64,000 bases of DNA, taken from contig NZ_CP046654.1 in assembly GCF_009759685.1 (NCBI RefSeq), positions 1,860,001 through 1,924,000 on the forward strand, written 5' to 3'. Position 1 is the first letter of the stretch; each line of letters starts with the position of its first letter. This document shows, in pieces, positions 9,549-17,617 of this stretch. The position numbers and the translations under genes were made by a program. Origin of the DNA: Acinetobacter baumannii. Lineage in GTDB: Bacteria > Pseudomonadota > Gammaproteobacteria > Pseudomonadales > Moraxellaceae. The notes under the pieces were generated by a model. The model was not told where the DNA came from and did no database searches. It was given only the letters and a program-made list of their open reading frames with translations.

Positions 9549-9581
9549 AAAACCACCTTATAGATGATATAAGGTGGTTTT
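9549..9581 (-). terminator. Terminator downstream of the metXW-sel1 operon
   Basis: A perfect 12-bp stem (aaaaccacctta/taaggtggtttt) with a 9-nt loop and A/T flanks ends the minus-strand operon. Confidence 0.8.
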
Positions 9582-9606
9582 AGTCGAGTAAGTATAAGCT
9601 GGATTA

Positions 9607-10194
9607 TTATTGTGCTTGAATCCATTTATCCGCGCGGTCACGTGCCATACGGATTTGCTCTTGAGTTAAGTTTGCAGCAAGAGCCGTCTTTTTACCTTCA
9701 GATAAGCTAATCACTTTATTGTCGAGCATGCCATCACGAGTTGAAAGTTCATACCACTGGTAAGCACCTACGTAGTTTTTCTTTTGCTCTTCCATCATCG
9801 CAAGGTTGTAGCTTGCACGGTTATCGCCGTTACTTGCCGCTTTTTCGAAATATTTACGAGCCATAGCTTCGTCTTTCTTAACGCCAATACCATCAGCATA
9901 CATACGGCCAACATTTAATTGCGCAGGTGAAAGACCTTGATCAGCAGCAGCTTTAAACCATGCAAATGCTTGTTTATCGTCTTTTGCTACATCTTTGCCG
10001 TATTGATAACGTGTACCAAGATAAAACTGTGCTCCAGCTTGACCCGCTTGAGCCGCTTTTTGAAGGTCATGAATCCCCATTGTGGAGAAGCGCGCAGCTT
10101 GGCTCGCAACCGATTGTGGCTGGGCGATATAATCTGCATGAGCCTGCATACTTAGCAGTCCTGCAATTAGTGTGCTAAATAATGTCTTTTTCAT
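9607..10194 (-). CDS. Secreted Sel1-repeat protein
   Basis: A 195-residue protein with a cleavable signal peptide (MKKTLFSTLIAGLLSMQAHA, predicted cut after AHA) followed by three Sel1-type tetratricopeptide repeats, visible as AQFYLGTRYQYGKDVAKDD, AQLNVGRMYADGIGVKKDE and a more degenerate ASYNLAMMEEQKKNYVGA. Such repeats mediate protein-protein contacts; this one should act in the periplasm. The start codon overlaps the metW stop by 4 bp, so it is translationally coupled to metXW although no link to methionine synthesis is known. No partner or enzymatic activity can be inferred. Confidence 0.8.
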   Translation of the reverse strand: MKKTLFSTLIAGLLSMQAHADYIAQPQSVASQAARFSTMGIHDLQKAAQAGQAGAQFYLGTRYQYGKDVAKDDKQAFAWFKAAADQGLSPAQLNVGRMYADGIGVKKDEAMARKYFEKAASNGDNRASYNLAMMEEQKKNYVGAYQWYELSTRDGMLDNKVISLSEGKKTALAANLTQEQIRMARDRADKWIQAQ

Positions 10195-10784
10195 AGTGCA
10201 CTCACTCGATAAATAGCGACTTCACCAAACAAATTCGGAACATGTTTGCTTAACAGGCTTCCCTGCTGGTTTCCATTGACGGCGAGTCGATTAATAATTT
10301 GTATTTGATTTTCCGCACATAGTGCTTCGAAATCTTTAAACGTACATAAATGAATGTTGGGGGTGTTATACCACATATATGGTAGAGCATCCGATACAGG
10401 CATCATCCCTTTTAATGCTAGAAAAGAGCGAGTCTTCCAGTGTGCAAAGTTTGGAAAAGTGATAATGGCCTGTTTACCCACACGCACCATGTCTCTTAAT
10501 AAAACATCGGGTGCATCTACGGCTTGCAAAGCCTGTGCCATAACCACATAGTCAAAAGACTGGTCGGCAAAACGGCTTAAACCGAGATTCAAATCTTGTT
10601 GAATAATATTTAACCCGCGACTGACGGCAATTGCAATCTTTTCTTGATCAATTTCTAAACCATAAGCACGAATTTGATGCTTTTGGCTCATATGAGCGAG
10701 TAATTCACCGTCACCACACCCTAAATCGAGTACGCTAGAGCCGGGTTTAATCCACTTTTCTGCCAGTTGTTGATCAATACGCAT
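10191..10784 (-). CDS. metW: MetW, methionine biosynthesis partner of MetX
   Basis: MetW is a small SAM-methyltransferase-fold protein that is co-encoded with homoserine O-acetyltransferase and is needed for its activity in several proteobacteria. The 197-residue protein has the motif I SVLDLGCGDGELL near residue 18, then YGLEID, and the MetW-typical VVMAQALQAVDAPDVLL and ITFPNFAHWKTR. Length is as expected. It begins one base inside the last codon of metX and its own end overlaps the downstream Sel1 gene, so metX-metW-sel1 forms a tight operon. Confidence 0.92.
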   Translation of the reverse strand: MRIDQQLAEKWIKPGSSVLDLGCGDGELLAHMSQKHQIRAYGLEIDQEKIAIAVSRGLNIIQQDLNLGLSRFADQSFDYVVMAQALQAVDAPDVLLRDMVRVGKQAIITFPNFAHWKTRSFLALKGMMPVSDALPYMWYNTPNIHLCTFKDFEALCAENQIQIINRLAVNGNQQGSLLSKHVPNLFGEVAIYRVSAL

Positions 10785-11944
10785 TAGCTTGCCTCCAGTG
10801 ATGTCGATTTTAAATGTTCTTCACCGCCTAAGAAAGCGCGCAGTGTTTTGACATACAGTGGAATCGGGAATAAGAACGAGTCATGACCTTGTTCAGCATC
10901 AATATCAAGATAACTTACCGGTTTATGATTGGTAATGAGTGCATCTACAATTTCTTGTGAGCGGCTTGGTGCAAAACGCCAGTCAGTGGTGAATGAGACA
11001 ATCAGGAACTGGCATTTGGTTTTACTCATCGCTTCTGTAAGCGAGTGGCCATACTCACGCGATGGATCAAAATAATCCAAAGCTTTGGTCATAATGAGAT
11101 AAGTATTGGCATCAAAGTTACGACTGAACTGTTCACCTTGATAACGGAGATAACTTTCGACCTGAAACTCGACATCAAAACCGTACATAAACTTGCCGGA
11201 TTTTAAATCACGACCAAATTTTTGTTTCATGGCTTCTTCAGAAAGATAAGTAATATGGCCAACCATACGAGCCAAAATTAGACCACGCTTCGGATAGCTA
11301 TCATTTTCCAAATAACGGCCATGATGGAAGTCTGGGTCGGACAAGATGGACTGACGTGCCACTTCGTTAAACGCAATATTTTGTGCTGAAAGCTTTGGCG
11401 CACTGGCAATAACGACACATTTTTGTAAACGGTCAGGGTAGTCTACCGACCATTGTAACGCCTGCATGCCACCCAAAGAACCGCCGACCACCGCATACCA
11501 GACACTTATTCCTAAGCGGTCAGAAAGCATGGCTTGAGTTTTGACCCAGTCACGGACCGTTACTAACGGGAAATCTGGACCATACGGGCGATTGTCATTT
11601 TCAGGATTTGGTGAAGTTGGACCGGTTGATCCACTACATCCGCCAATATTATTAAGCGCAACTACAAAAAATTTATTTGTGTCGATTGCCTTGCCCGGGC
11701 CAATACAGCTATCCCACCATCCAGCTTTTTTATCATCTTCATGGTGATAACCCGCTGCATGATGATGTCCGGAAAGGGCATGGCAGATTAAAATCGCATT
11801 TGATTTATCTGCATTTAAAGTGCCGTAAGTTTCAACCATTAACTCAAAGCGCGGTAAAACACGGCCACATTCAAGATGTAAGGGTTCTTCAAATTGGAAC
11901 TTTTGCGGAGTGACTAACCCCACTGAGTCAGCTGGAAAAGACAC
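10784..11944 (-). CDS. metX: Homoserine O-acetyltransferase MetX
   Basis: MetX transfers acetyl (in some species succinyl) from CoA to homoserine, the first committed step of methionine synthesis. It is an alpha/beta hydrolase: the nucleophile Ser is in [12 protein letters not shown], the early [11 protein letters not shown] segment and the late [11 protein letters not shown] (catalytic His) are all present. I choose the GTG at 11944, giving 386 residues, because the longer reading frame from 12013 would run back through the leuA terminator hairpin and adds residues not seen in MetX. The enzyme is co-transcribed with metW. No SAM riboswitch fits into the short upstream space. Confidence 0.93.
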   Translation of the reverse strand: MSFPADSVGLVTPQKFQFEEPLHLECGRVLPRFELMVETYGTLNADKSNAILICHALSGHHHAAGYHHEDDKKAGWWDSCIGPGKAIDTNKFFVVALNNIGGCSGSTGPTSPNPENDNRPYGPDFPLVTVRDWVKTQAMLSDRLGISVWYAVVGGSLGGMQALQWSVDYPDRLQKCVVIASAPKLSAQNIAFNEVARQSILSDPDFHHGRYLENDSYPKRGLILARMVGHITYLSEEAMKQKFGRDLKSGKFMYGFDVEFQVESYLRYQGEQFSRNFDANTYLIMTKALDYFDPSREYGHSLTEAMSKTKCQFLIVSFTTDWRFAPSRSQEIVDALITNHKPVSYLDIDAEQGHDSFLFPIPLYVKTLRAFLGGEEHLKSTSLEAS

Positions 11945-11982
11945 GGGAACATTTCGCCTTTTAAATCTTTCAGGAATAAAAA

Positions 11983-12010
11983 GAAAGGATACCAAGCTAG
12001 GTATCCTTTC
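11983..12010 (-). terminator. leuA terminator
   Basis: On the minus strand GAAAGGATACC pairs with GGTATCCTTTC (11-bp stem, 6-nt loop) a few bases past the leuA stop codon, and T residues follow it. It separates leuA from metX. Confidence 0.8.
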
Positions 12011-12027
12011 CAAAGTCTTTTTTTTAA

Positions 12028-13725
12028 TTAAACAGCGGCGGCAACAACCTGATCTGTACTTAAAACACCTTGATCAATCAAACGGTTGGTACATGCAATA
12101 ATAGCTTCAATAGATGAAGTGACTGTATTGTCGTGAACCCCTGCACCAAATGAGCCTCTGCCTGTACCTTTCACTTGAAGTTCAATTAAGGTTAATGCTT
12201 TGGCATTTGCACCTGAACTAATACTGCGTTCTTCGTAGTTCAATACATCAATTGGTAATTGAAGTGCATTTAAGAATGCAGAGATAGGACCATTACCTTC
12301 GCCACGTAATTGTTGAGTTTCACCTTCAACATCAATCTCAAGTTCAATAATTTGAGTACCATTAATGTCAGATAACTTATAGTTTTTGACCGTGTAATGG
12401 TGGTTTTTCACTTCAACATACGTGTCTTTAAATAAGGTCCAGATTTGTTTAGCGCTAATCTCTGTACCATTCTCATCAGTATATTGTTGAACAACTTGAC
12501 TAAATTCGATTTGTAAACGACGAGGCAATACAACGTTATAGTTTGATTCTAATAAGTAAGCGATACCGCCTTTACCAGACTGACTATTCACACGAATGAC
12601 AGCATCATAGTCGCGGCCCAAATCTTTTGGGTCGATTGGTAAGTAAGGCATATCCCAGATTTCTTCGTTTTTCTGGTATTCAAAGCCTTTTTTGATTGCG
12701 TCCTGATGCGAACCAGAGAATGCAGTAAATACCAAGTCACCTGCATATGGATGACGAGGGTGTACAGGTAAACCAGTACATTCTTCAACCGTTGCAATGA
12801 CTTCATTAATATTAGAGAAATCTAATTCTGGTGCTACACCTTGGGTGTACATGTTCAATGCGATAGCAGCAACGTCAACGTTACCGGTACGTTCGCCGTT
12901 ACCAAATACGCAGCCTTCCACACGGTCGGCACCTGCCATAATGGCAAGTTCTGATGCAGCAATACCACAGCCACGGTCATTGTGACAGTGAACAGAAATA
13001 ATGACGCCATCACGACGTGCCAAATTACGATGCATCCATTCGATTTGGTCTGCATAAACATTTGGTGTGGAAACTTCGACAGTCGCAGGTAAGTTCAAAA
13101 TAACTTTATGATCTGGGCGTGCATCCCAAATTTCTGTAACCGCATCACAGACTTCTTTTGCTACTTCTAATTCAGTTGCAGAGAAGCATTCTGGGCTATA
13201 CTGGAAAATCCAATCAGTTTCAGGATATTGCGCAGCATATTCTTTCACTTTCTGAGCTGCATTCACCGCCAACTGTTTTGCACCATTTACATCTACATTC
13301 AACACTTTTTGACGGAAGGTTGGAGAGTTAGAGTTATAAATATGCACAATTGCGCGCTTAGCACCTGCTAAAGCTTCGAAAGTACGCTCAATTAAATGGT
13401 CACGTGCCTGAACCAATACTTCAATGTATACATCATCAGGAATATGATTTTCTTCGATCAACATACGAGTAAAATCGAAGTCAATTTGAGACGCAGAAGG
13501 GAAGCCGATTTCAATATGTTTAAAACCGATTTTTACAAGCATTTTGAACATTTTGAACTTTTGTTCCATGTTCATCGGTTCAAAAATTGCTTGGTTACCA
13601 TCACGTAAATCCGTGCTCATCCAGATTGGCGCTTTTGTAATTTCATTATTTGGCCATTGGCGATCTGGTAAATCGACTCGCTGGTACATACGGCGGTATT
13701 TTTTGCTAGGGTCAGCCAACATCAT
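12028..13725 (-). CDS. leuA: 2-isopropylmalate synthase LeuA
   Basis: LeuA condenses acetyl-CoA with 2-oxoisovalerate, the first step of leucine synthesis. The 565-residue protein is of the longer LeuA type: HMGL-like catalytic barrel with [10 protein letters not shown] (residues about 37-46, metal-binding Asp), the [11 protein letters not shown] metal-binding HxH motif, [15 protein letters not shown], then a C-terminal allosteric leucine-binding domain ending in [17 protein letters not shown]. The start is the first ATG of an ATGATG pair at 13725, placed 7 nt after AAGGAG; the longer frame to 13779 lacks support. A 220-nt leader with a leucine-rich mini-ORF precedes it, suggesting attenuation on top of feedback inhibition. 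Confidence 0.94.
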   Translation of the reverse strand: MMLADPSKKYRRMYQRVDLPDRQWPNNEITKAPIWMSTDLRDGNQAIFEPMNMEQKFKMFKMLVKIGFKHIEIGFPSASQIDFDFTRMLIEENHIPDDVYIEVLVQARDHLIERTFEALAGAKRAIVHIYNSNSPTFRQKVLNVDVNGAKQLAVNAAQKVKEYAAQYPETDWIFQYSPECFSATELEVAKEVCDAVTEIWDARPDHKVILNLPATVEVSTPNVYADQIEWMHRNLARRDGVIISVHCHNDRGCGIAASELAIMAGADRVEGCVFGNGERTGNVDVAAIALNMYTQGVAPELDFSNINEVIATVEECTGLPVHPRHPYAGDLVFTAFSGSHQDAIKKGFEYQKNEEIWDMPYLPIDPKDLGRDYDAVIRVNSQSGKGGIAYLLESNYNVVLPRRLQIEFSQVVQQYTDENGTEISAKQIWTLFKDTYVEVKNHHYTVKNYKLSDINGTQIIELEIDVEGETQQLRGEGNGPISAFLNALQLPIDVLNYEERSISSGANAKALTLIELQVKGTGRGSFGAGVHDNTVTSSIEAIIACTNRLIDQGVLSTDQVVAAAV

Positions 13726-13860
13726 GAGAAAACTCCTTATCTCGTAGCACGGTTGCGTCAAGTATCGTGTGAAAGGCAACGTCTACAGTTATATATGGTA
13801 TCTAATACAGAAAAATTAAAGGGAATTTGAAAAGGTCTGCTCTAAAATACAGACAAAAAT

Positions 13861-13944
13861 TTATACGCGCGCGAGGCGCAGCATCAGGAGTTCGAGATGA
13901 TGTCTTGCTTGAGTAGGCTGGGCAAACAAGTGATTCGTTTTCAT
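13861..13944 (-). CDS. Candidate leu leader peptide (attenuator), 27 aa
   Basis: A 27-codon frame on the minus strand, ATG at 13944 to TAA at 13861, ends HHLELLMLRLARV. Five of its last eleven codons are Leu (CTC, CTC, CTG, CTG, CTC) and a sixth occurs earlier, a strong excess placed just before the stop, as in amino-acid attenuators. It lies 135 nt upstream of leuA on the same strand. A small stem (GTCTG/CAGAC, about 13834-13853) follows, with a short CTTTT run after it, and could be part of the terminator/antiterminator switch. There is no strong ribosome-binding site, so translation is inferred. Confidence 0.5.
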   Translation of the reverse strand: MKTNHLFAQPTQARHHLELLMLRLARV

Positions 13945-13990
13945 CTATAGACCATGTAATAGTAAGTTTGGTGGTTTGCTAATATGCTTA

Positions 13991-14017
13991 TTGTTTAGAT
14001 ATATCACATCTAAACAA
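13991..14017. promoter_or_regulatory. Perfect 27-bp inverted repeat upstream of leu leader
   Basis: TTGTTTAGAT and ATCTAAACAA are exact reverse complements separated by ATATCAC. The site is 47 bp upstream of the leader ORF, in the promoter zone, and has the look of an operator for a dimeric regulator such as a LysR-type protein. No regulator gene is adjacent. Confidence 0.5.
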
Positions 14018-14067
14018 TGATTACACGTTGTGCAAAAGTCTTATACACATTTTAATTTTAGTGTTCA

Positions 14068-14120
14068 GAAAATAATTTTCTAATTTTGCATTGTTCTATA
14101 TTTTATCGAAAATAATTTTC
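14068..14120. repeat. Two copies of a 13-bp palindrome
   Basis: GAAAATAATTTTC occurs at 14068-14080 and again at 14108-14120, each followed by a similar AT-rich stretch ending TTTTGC, giving an imperfect direct repeat of about 22 bp with a 40-bp period. The second copy also resembles a Fur box (14 of 19), which may be chance in such AT-rich DNA. Confidence 0.4.
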
Positions 14121-14123
14121 ATT

Positions 14124-14175
14124 ATTTTGCCTTATTGAGATAAAAATAATTGATTAGACTAAATAAGGCAAAAAT
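14124..14175 (-). terminator. Long-loop hairpin after piuC, possible terminator
   Basis: The 12-bp arms TTTTGCCTTATT and AATAAGGCAAAA flank a loop of about 25 nt, beginning 9 bp past the piuC stop codon. The arms are AT-rich apart from GCC/GGC, so termination would be modest. Confidence 0.45.
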
Positions 14176-14183
14176 AAATAGAG

Positions 14184-14867
14184 TTATAGTTCAGCCCACT
14201 TACGCATCAAGTTATGGTAAAGGTTGGTCAGTTTAATGACTTCGCTATGATTGTCACCTAGCTGCATTCTTAGGTTTTGTACTGTTTGATCTAGGTTAAA
14301 AAGCATATGTCGTTCGGCATCATCACGCACCATACTTTGCACCCAGAAAAAAGAAGCAATACGACAGCCAGAAGTAATTGCTGTCACTTCATGCAAACTG
14401 GTAGATGGATATAAAATCATATCTCCTGCTGGAAGTTTGACTTCGTGATAACCATAAGTGTCTTCTACGACCAGATCACCACCTTCATATTCTTCAGGTT
14501 CGCTTAAAAATAAAGTACATGACAAATCGGTTCTAAGTCGTTCGTTTGTACCACGTATACGACGGATAGAGTTGTCTACATGAAAACCAAAAGACTCCTG
14601 ATTTTCATAACGATTAAACAGGGGAGGGATAATATCAAGTGGTATTGCAGCAGATAAAAATAATGGGTGAGTGCCTAATGCCTCAAGAATAATATTACTC
14701 AGATGGTGAGTAAGCGGATGATCTTCAGGTAATTGCTGATTGCGTTTTACAGTTGCAGAGAGTGTACCAGCGGTTACTTTGCCATTGACCCATTCAATTT
14801 TGTCCATTTCATTACGAAAATATTGGACCTGTTCTTTACTCAATACATTGGGAATATGGTGGATCAC
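14184..14867 (-). CDS. piuC: PiuC-type Fe(II)/2-oxoglutarate PKHD hydroxylase
   Basis: A 227-residue member of the PKHD-type hydroxylase family (PiuC/YbiX), Fe(II)- and 2-oxoglutarate-dependent oxygenases linked to iron uptake. The metal triad is visible as FHVD (His96, Asp98) and LHE (His159), with the 2-oxoglutarate-binding Arg169 in GCRIASFFW. The start is GTG at 14867; family members begin with the same short strand, and there is no earlier in-frame ATG. It follows piuA on the same strand, but a strong terminator lies between them. The physiological substrate is unknown. Confidence 0.88.
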   Translation of the reverse strand: MIHHIPNVLSKEQVQYFRNEMDKIEWVNGKVTAGTLSATVKRNQQLPEDHPLTHHLSNIILEALGTHPLFLSAAIPLDIIPPLFNRYENQESFGFHVDNSIRRIRGTNERLRTDLSCTLFLSEPEEYEGGDLVVEDTYGYHEVKLPAGDMILYPSTSLHEVTAITSGCRIASFFWVQSMVRDDAERHMLFNLDQTVQNLRMQLGDNHSEVIKLTNLYHNLMRKWAEL

Positions 14868-14900
14868 GGTGATACCTGCGAGTAATAATAGTAGAAAATT

Positions 14901-14930
14901 AAAATAGCCTCTAACAAGAGAGGCTATTTT
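14901..14930 (-). terminator. Strong terminator between piuA and piuC
   Basis: A perfect 12-bp stem AAAATAGCCTCT/AGAGGCTATTTT with a 6-nt loop lies after the piuA stop. Only 33 bp remain before piuC. Confidence 0.85.
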
Positions 14931-14971
14931 ATATCAGAAACCATAAAAATATTATGGGATTCTAAGTTAAC

Positions 14972-17203
14972 TTAGTATTTAAAGTTAACTGCTAGAACTG
15001 CACTACGGCCTTCTGCTTCTGTTGCATAGTGAGAAGCGTAAGCTTTAGTGAAATAGCGCTTATCAGATAGGTTGTTGATATTTAATTGAAGATCAACATT
15101 TTTATTTACGTTGTAACGTGCCATCGCATCGTAACGTACGTAAGATGGAACCCATTTAGTATTTGCTACATCACCATATACTTTGTCAGAGTAAACAGCG
15201 CCAGCGCCTACCGTCAATTGTGGAAGTACTTTATAGGTAGTCCATAACGTAGCAGCTTGCTTAGGTACGTTTGGCATTTGGTTGCCATTATAAATGGATT
15301 GGTCAGTACATTTTCCGCTACGGCAAGATTTACCATTTTTGGTTAGTTCACTGTCTAAATAAGTGTAGCCAGCTGAAATGTTCCATTTATCAGTAATTTC
15401 ACCATTTAAGCCTAATTCAAAACCATCAACTTTACTTTCACCTACATTTGCATAAGTAGTTGGGTCGATTTGTACACGTGTATTTTGTTTTTCAGTACGG
15501 AAAATAGCAGCTGTTAAATTTAGGTGGTTATCTAGGAAATCCCATTTCGTACCGATTTCAAATGTTTGTGCCTCTTCGGGATCAATCATTTGATTATTGG
15601 CATTAATTGTTTCGCTATTATCCCCCCAACCTGCATTTAAGCCGACTGGACTAGCTGAGGTTGCATAGCTTGTATAAATTGAGCCATTCTCTGTTGGTTT
15701 AAATGTAATGCCCGCTTGATAGGTCACGAAATCTGAATTATTTTTTGCTGTATAGGCCGCTGCACTAGAAGTAGCTAAGAAGTTTTGTTCAGCTTCAAAC
15801 TTATCCCAACGCAGGCCAAGATCTAATAACCATTTTGGTGTGATTTCAATATTGTCGAGTAAGTAGACAGAAGTACTTTCTACAGTTGCATCAAAGTCTG
15901 GGCGTGCTTGTAAACGGTCAACAAATGGCTTTTGAGTTGGACCATTGAGCGAAGTACACCAATTTGTTGATAAGTCTGAACAATCGCTATAGAAGCCAGT
16001 ACTAGAAACATTACCTTTGGCATCAATAATGTTATAGCCGCCTTTATCAGTTTTTTGTTTGCTGTACTCTGCTCCTACATTAAATCTGTGCTTTAAGAAG
16101 CCAGTATCAAATTTACCTGTAAGTGCTAATTGATCGGTAAATGTCTCACTATCTGTAATAGCTGAGTTCAAACGATGCCAAACAAGACCTTTGCCAACAT
16201 TACCTTTTGAGTCATCTGGGTTTGTCCAGACATAATCATTTTTTGATTTGGCATACATGGCCGTATTAGTAATAGTTATATTGTCGGTAAGGTCGTGTTC
16301 TAATTTAATTGTACCGATGTGATTTTCTTGCTTTTGAAAATCTCGATCTTTCCAGCCGTAATATGTACCTTGTTTGACTTCAGCCGGTTTACCTTGAGCT
16401 TTTCCAAGAGATGAATCCCAATAAGGAATACCTGAATCAGGTTTATCATCAGTTTGTAAATAATAGTAGCTCAAAGTTGCACGTGTCGGTGTATCTAAGC
16501 CAAAAGTAATACTTGGTGCAATACCAACACGTTTATATTCAGCCCCATTACTTTGGCCAGCCTTTTCATTTTGATGTCCCAAAACAGCTACACGTGCTGC
16601 AATGCCATTTCCAAAGTCTTTATTACCATCTAAAGTGATACGTTGGTAGTTATCAGTACCAGCGGCTACTGAGCCTTCTAGAAAATCACCCTTTTTAGCT
16701 ACCTTGGAAATCATATTGATGCTGCCACCAACTGAACCTGCACCACCCATTGCTGATGCAGAACCTTTGGTTACCTCTACTTGCTCGACCGCAAACATTT
16801 CACGGTTTTGTGAGGTAGAGTTGCGGATACCATCAATATACATAGAGCTTTCTGAACTATAACCACGGATGAAAGGTCGATCACCATTCGGATTACCGCC
16901 TTCACCTGCACCTAAAGTAATGCCAGGAACAGTACGCAATGCATCTGCTAAAGTTGTTACTTTTGTATCTTCTATAAGTTGTTTTGAGATAACTGATACT
17001 GATTTAGGAGTATCTAGAAGGGGAGCAACAAATTTAGAGTTTGCTGATTGATCAACCTTTAAAGATTCTTCTTGAGTCGCTTTAGTATGGATAGTTGGTA
17101 ATTGCGAAACTGCTTCTTGCGCCATCGCAGTTGTTGCTATCATCGAGAGCGATGAGGCGATTGCAGAGGAAACAATTTTTTTACGTGTTCTAATCAATGA
17201 CAT
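14972..17203 (-). CDS. piuA: TonB-dependent siderophore receptor PiuA
   Basis: An outer-membrane, TonB-dependent receptor of the catecholate/PiuA-Fiu group, 743 residues. The signal peptide ends near Ala28 (TTAMA). The plug follows: SVSVISKQLIEDTKVTTLAD, then PFIRGYSSESSMYIDGIR and VEVTKGSASAMGGAGSVGGSINMISK, all standard plug motifs. The 22-strand barrel ends with Tyr (VNFKY), not the commoner Phe but still aromatic. A Cys pair in DCSDLSTNWCTS and another in KSCRSGKCTD suggest disulphide-bonded extracellular loops. In Acinetobacter and Pseudomonas PiuA orthologues take up siderophore mimics including siderophore-conjugated beta-lactams. A Fur-like box lies 33-51 bp upstream. Confidence 0.88.
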   Translation of the reverse strand: MSLIRTRKKIVSSAIASSLSMIATTAMAQEAVSQLPTIHTKATQEESLKVDQSANSKFVAPLLDTPKSVSVISKQLIEDTKVTTLADALRTVPGITLGAGEGGNPNGDRPFIRGYSSESSMYIDGIRNSTSQNREMFAVEQVEVTKGSASAMGGAGSVGGSINMISKVAKKGDFLEGSVAAGTDNYQRITLDGNKDFGNGIAARVAVLGHQNEKAGQSNGAEYKRVGIAPSITFGLDTPTRATLSYYYLQTDDKPDSGIPYWDSSLGKAQGKPAEVKQGTYYGWKDRDFQKQENHIGTIKLEHDLTDNITITNTAMYAKSKNDYVWTNPDDSKGNVGKGLVWHRLNSAITDSETFTDQLALTGKFDTGFLKHRFNVGAEYSKQKTDKGGYNIIDAKGNVSSTGFYSDCSDLSTNWCTSLNGPTQKPFVDRLQARPDFDATVESTSVYLLDNIEITPKWLLDLGLRWDKFEAEQNFLATSSAAAYTAKNNSDFVTYQAGITFKPTENGSIYTSYATSASPVGLNAGWGDNSETINANNQMIDPEEAQTFEIGTKWDFLDNHLNLTAAIFRTEKQNTRVQIDPTTYANVGESKVDGFELGLNGEITDKWNISAGYTYLDSELTKNGKSCRSGKCTDQSIYNGNQMPNVPKQAATLWTTYKVLPQLTVGAGAVYSDKVYGDVANTKWVPSYVRYDAMARYNVNKNVDLQLNINNLSDKRYFTKAYASHYATEAEGRSAVLAVNFKY

Positions 17204-17235
17204 GACTTTCAGGACTTAAATATAAACGTTATGCG

Positions 17236-17254
17236 AATAATAATAATTCTTATT
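17236..17254 (-). promoter_or_regulatory. Candidate Fur box upstream of piuA
   Basis: AATAATAATAATTCTTATT matches the 19-bp Fur consensus at 14 positions and lies just ahead of an iron-receptor gene, where Fur repression is expected. The site was found by eye. Confidence 0.5.
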
Positions 17255-17559
17255 TATATGTACAGTTTGTGTTAATTGGATTTGCCGATAGAATTATGAA
17301 GGAAATGTGAAAGTTTTAATCACTTTTAGTTGCAAATTGGCCCTAATTATTTGATTAAACTTAACTGTTTGGAAAATCGATAACTTTATTAAAATTAATT
17401 GTAATTTTAGATTTGTAAAGAATAGTTAAAAAATTACTTTTGCTTAACGTTGCATTAAAAAAAATTAAAAAATCATAAAATTACTGTGAAATTTCCTAAA
17501 AATACGTCCTTCAATTTTATGATCTGATCGGTTAATTTTGTATATCTTGAAAGTTGTCA

Positions 17560-17565
17560 TATAAT
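17560..17565 (+). promoter_or_regulatory. Candidate -10 box of tig
   Basis: A consensus TATAAT lies 52 bp before the tig start codon. A -35 element at the right spacing (around 17538) matches only about half of the consensus. Confidence 0.35.
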
Positions 17566-17617
17566 ACAGCACTTTTTTAAAAACTGTTCCTACTAACTAA
17601 TTTTTATCGAGGAAGCC

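Larger units (their letters stand above)
17204..17617. other. Intergenic region between piuA and tig
   Basis: This divergent gap of 414 bp is very AT-rich. It contains a Fur-like box near piuA (17236-17254) and a TATAAT hexamer near tig (17560-17565). No ORF, stable hairpin or RNA gene is evident in the middle part. Confidence 0.6.

Noticed and set aside
11945-12027. A SAM riboswitch or long leader for metX
   Set aside because: Only about 80 nt separate the leuA stop from the metX GTG start, and the leuA terminator takes up part of it; no riboswitch fold is visible.
13897-13947. A short plus-strand frame with ATGATG and a GAGTTCGAG upstream, opposite the leu leader
   Set aside because: It overlaps the proposed leucine leader on the other strand, has no Leu excess and no downstream gene on its strand to regulate.
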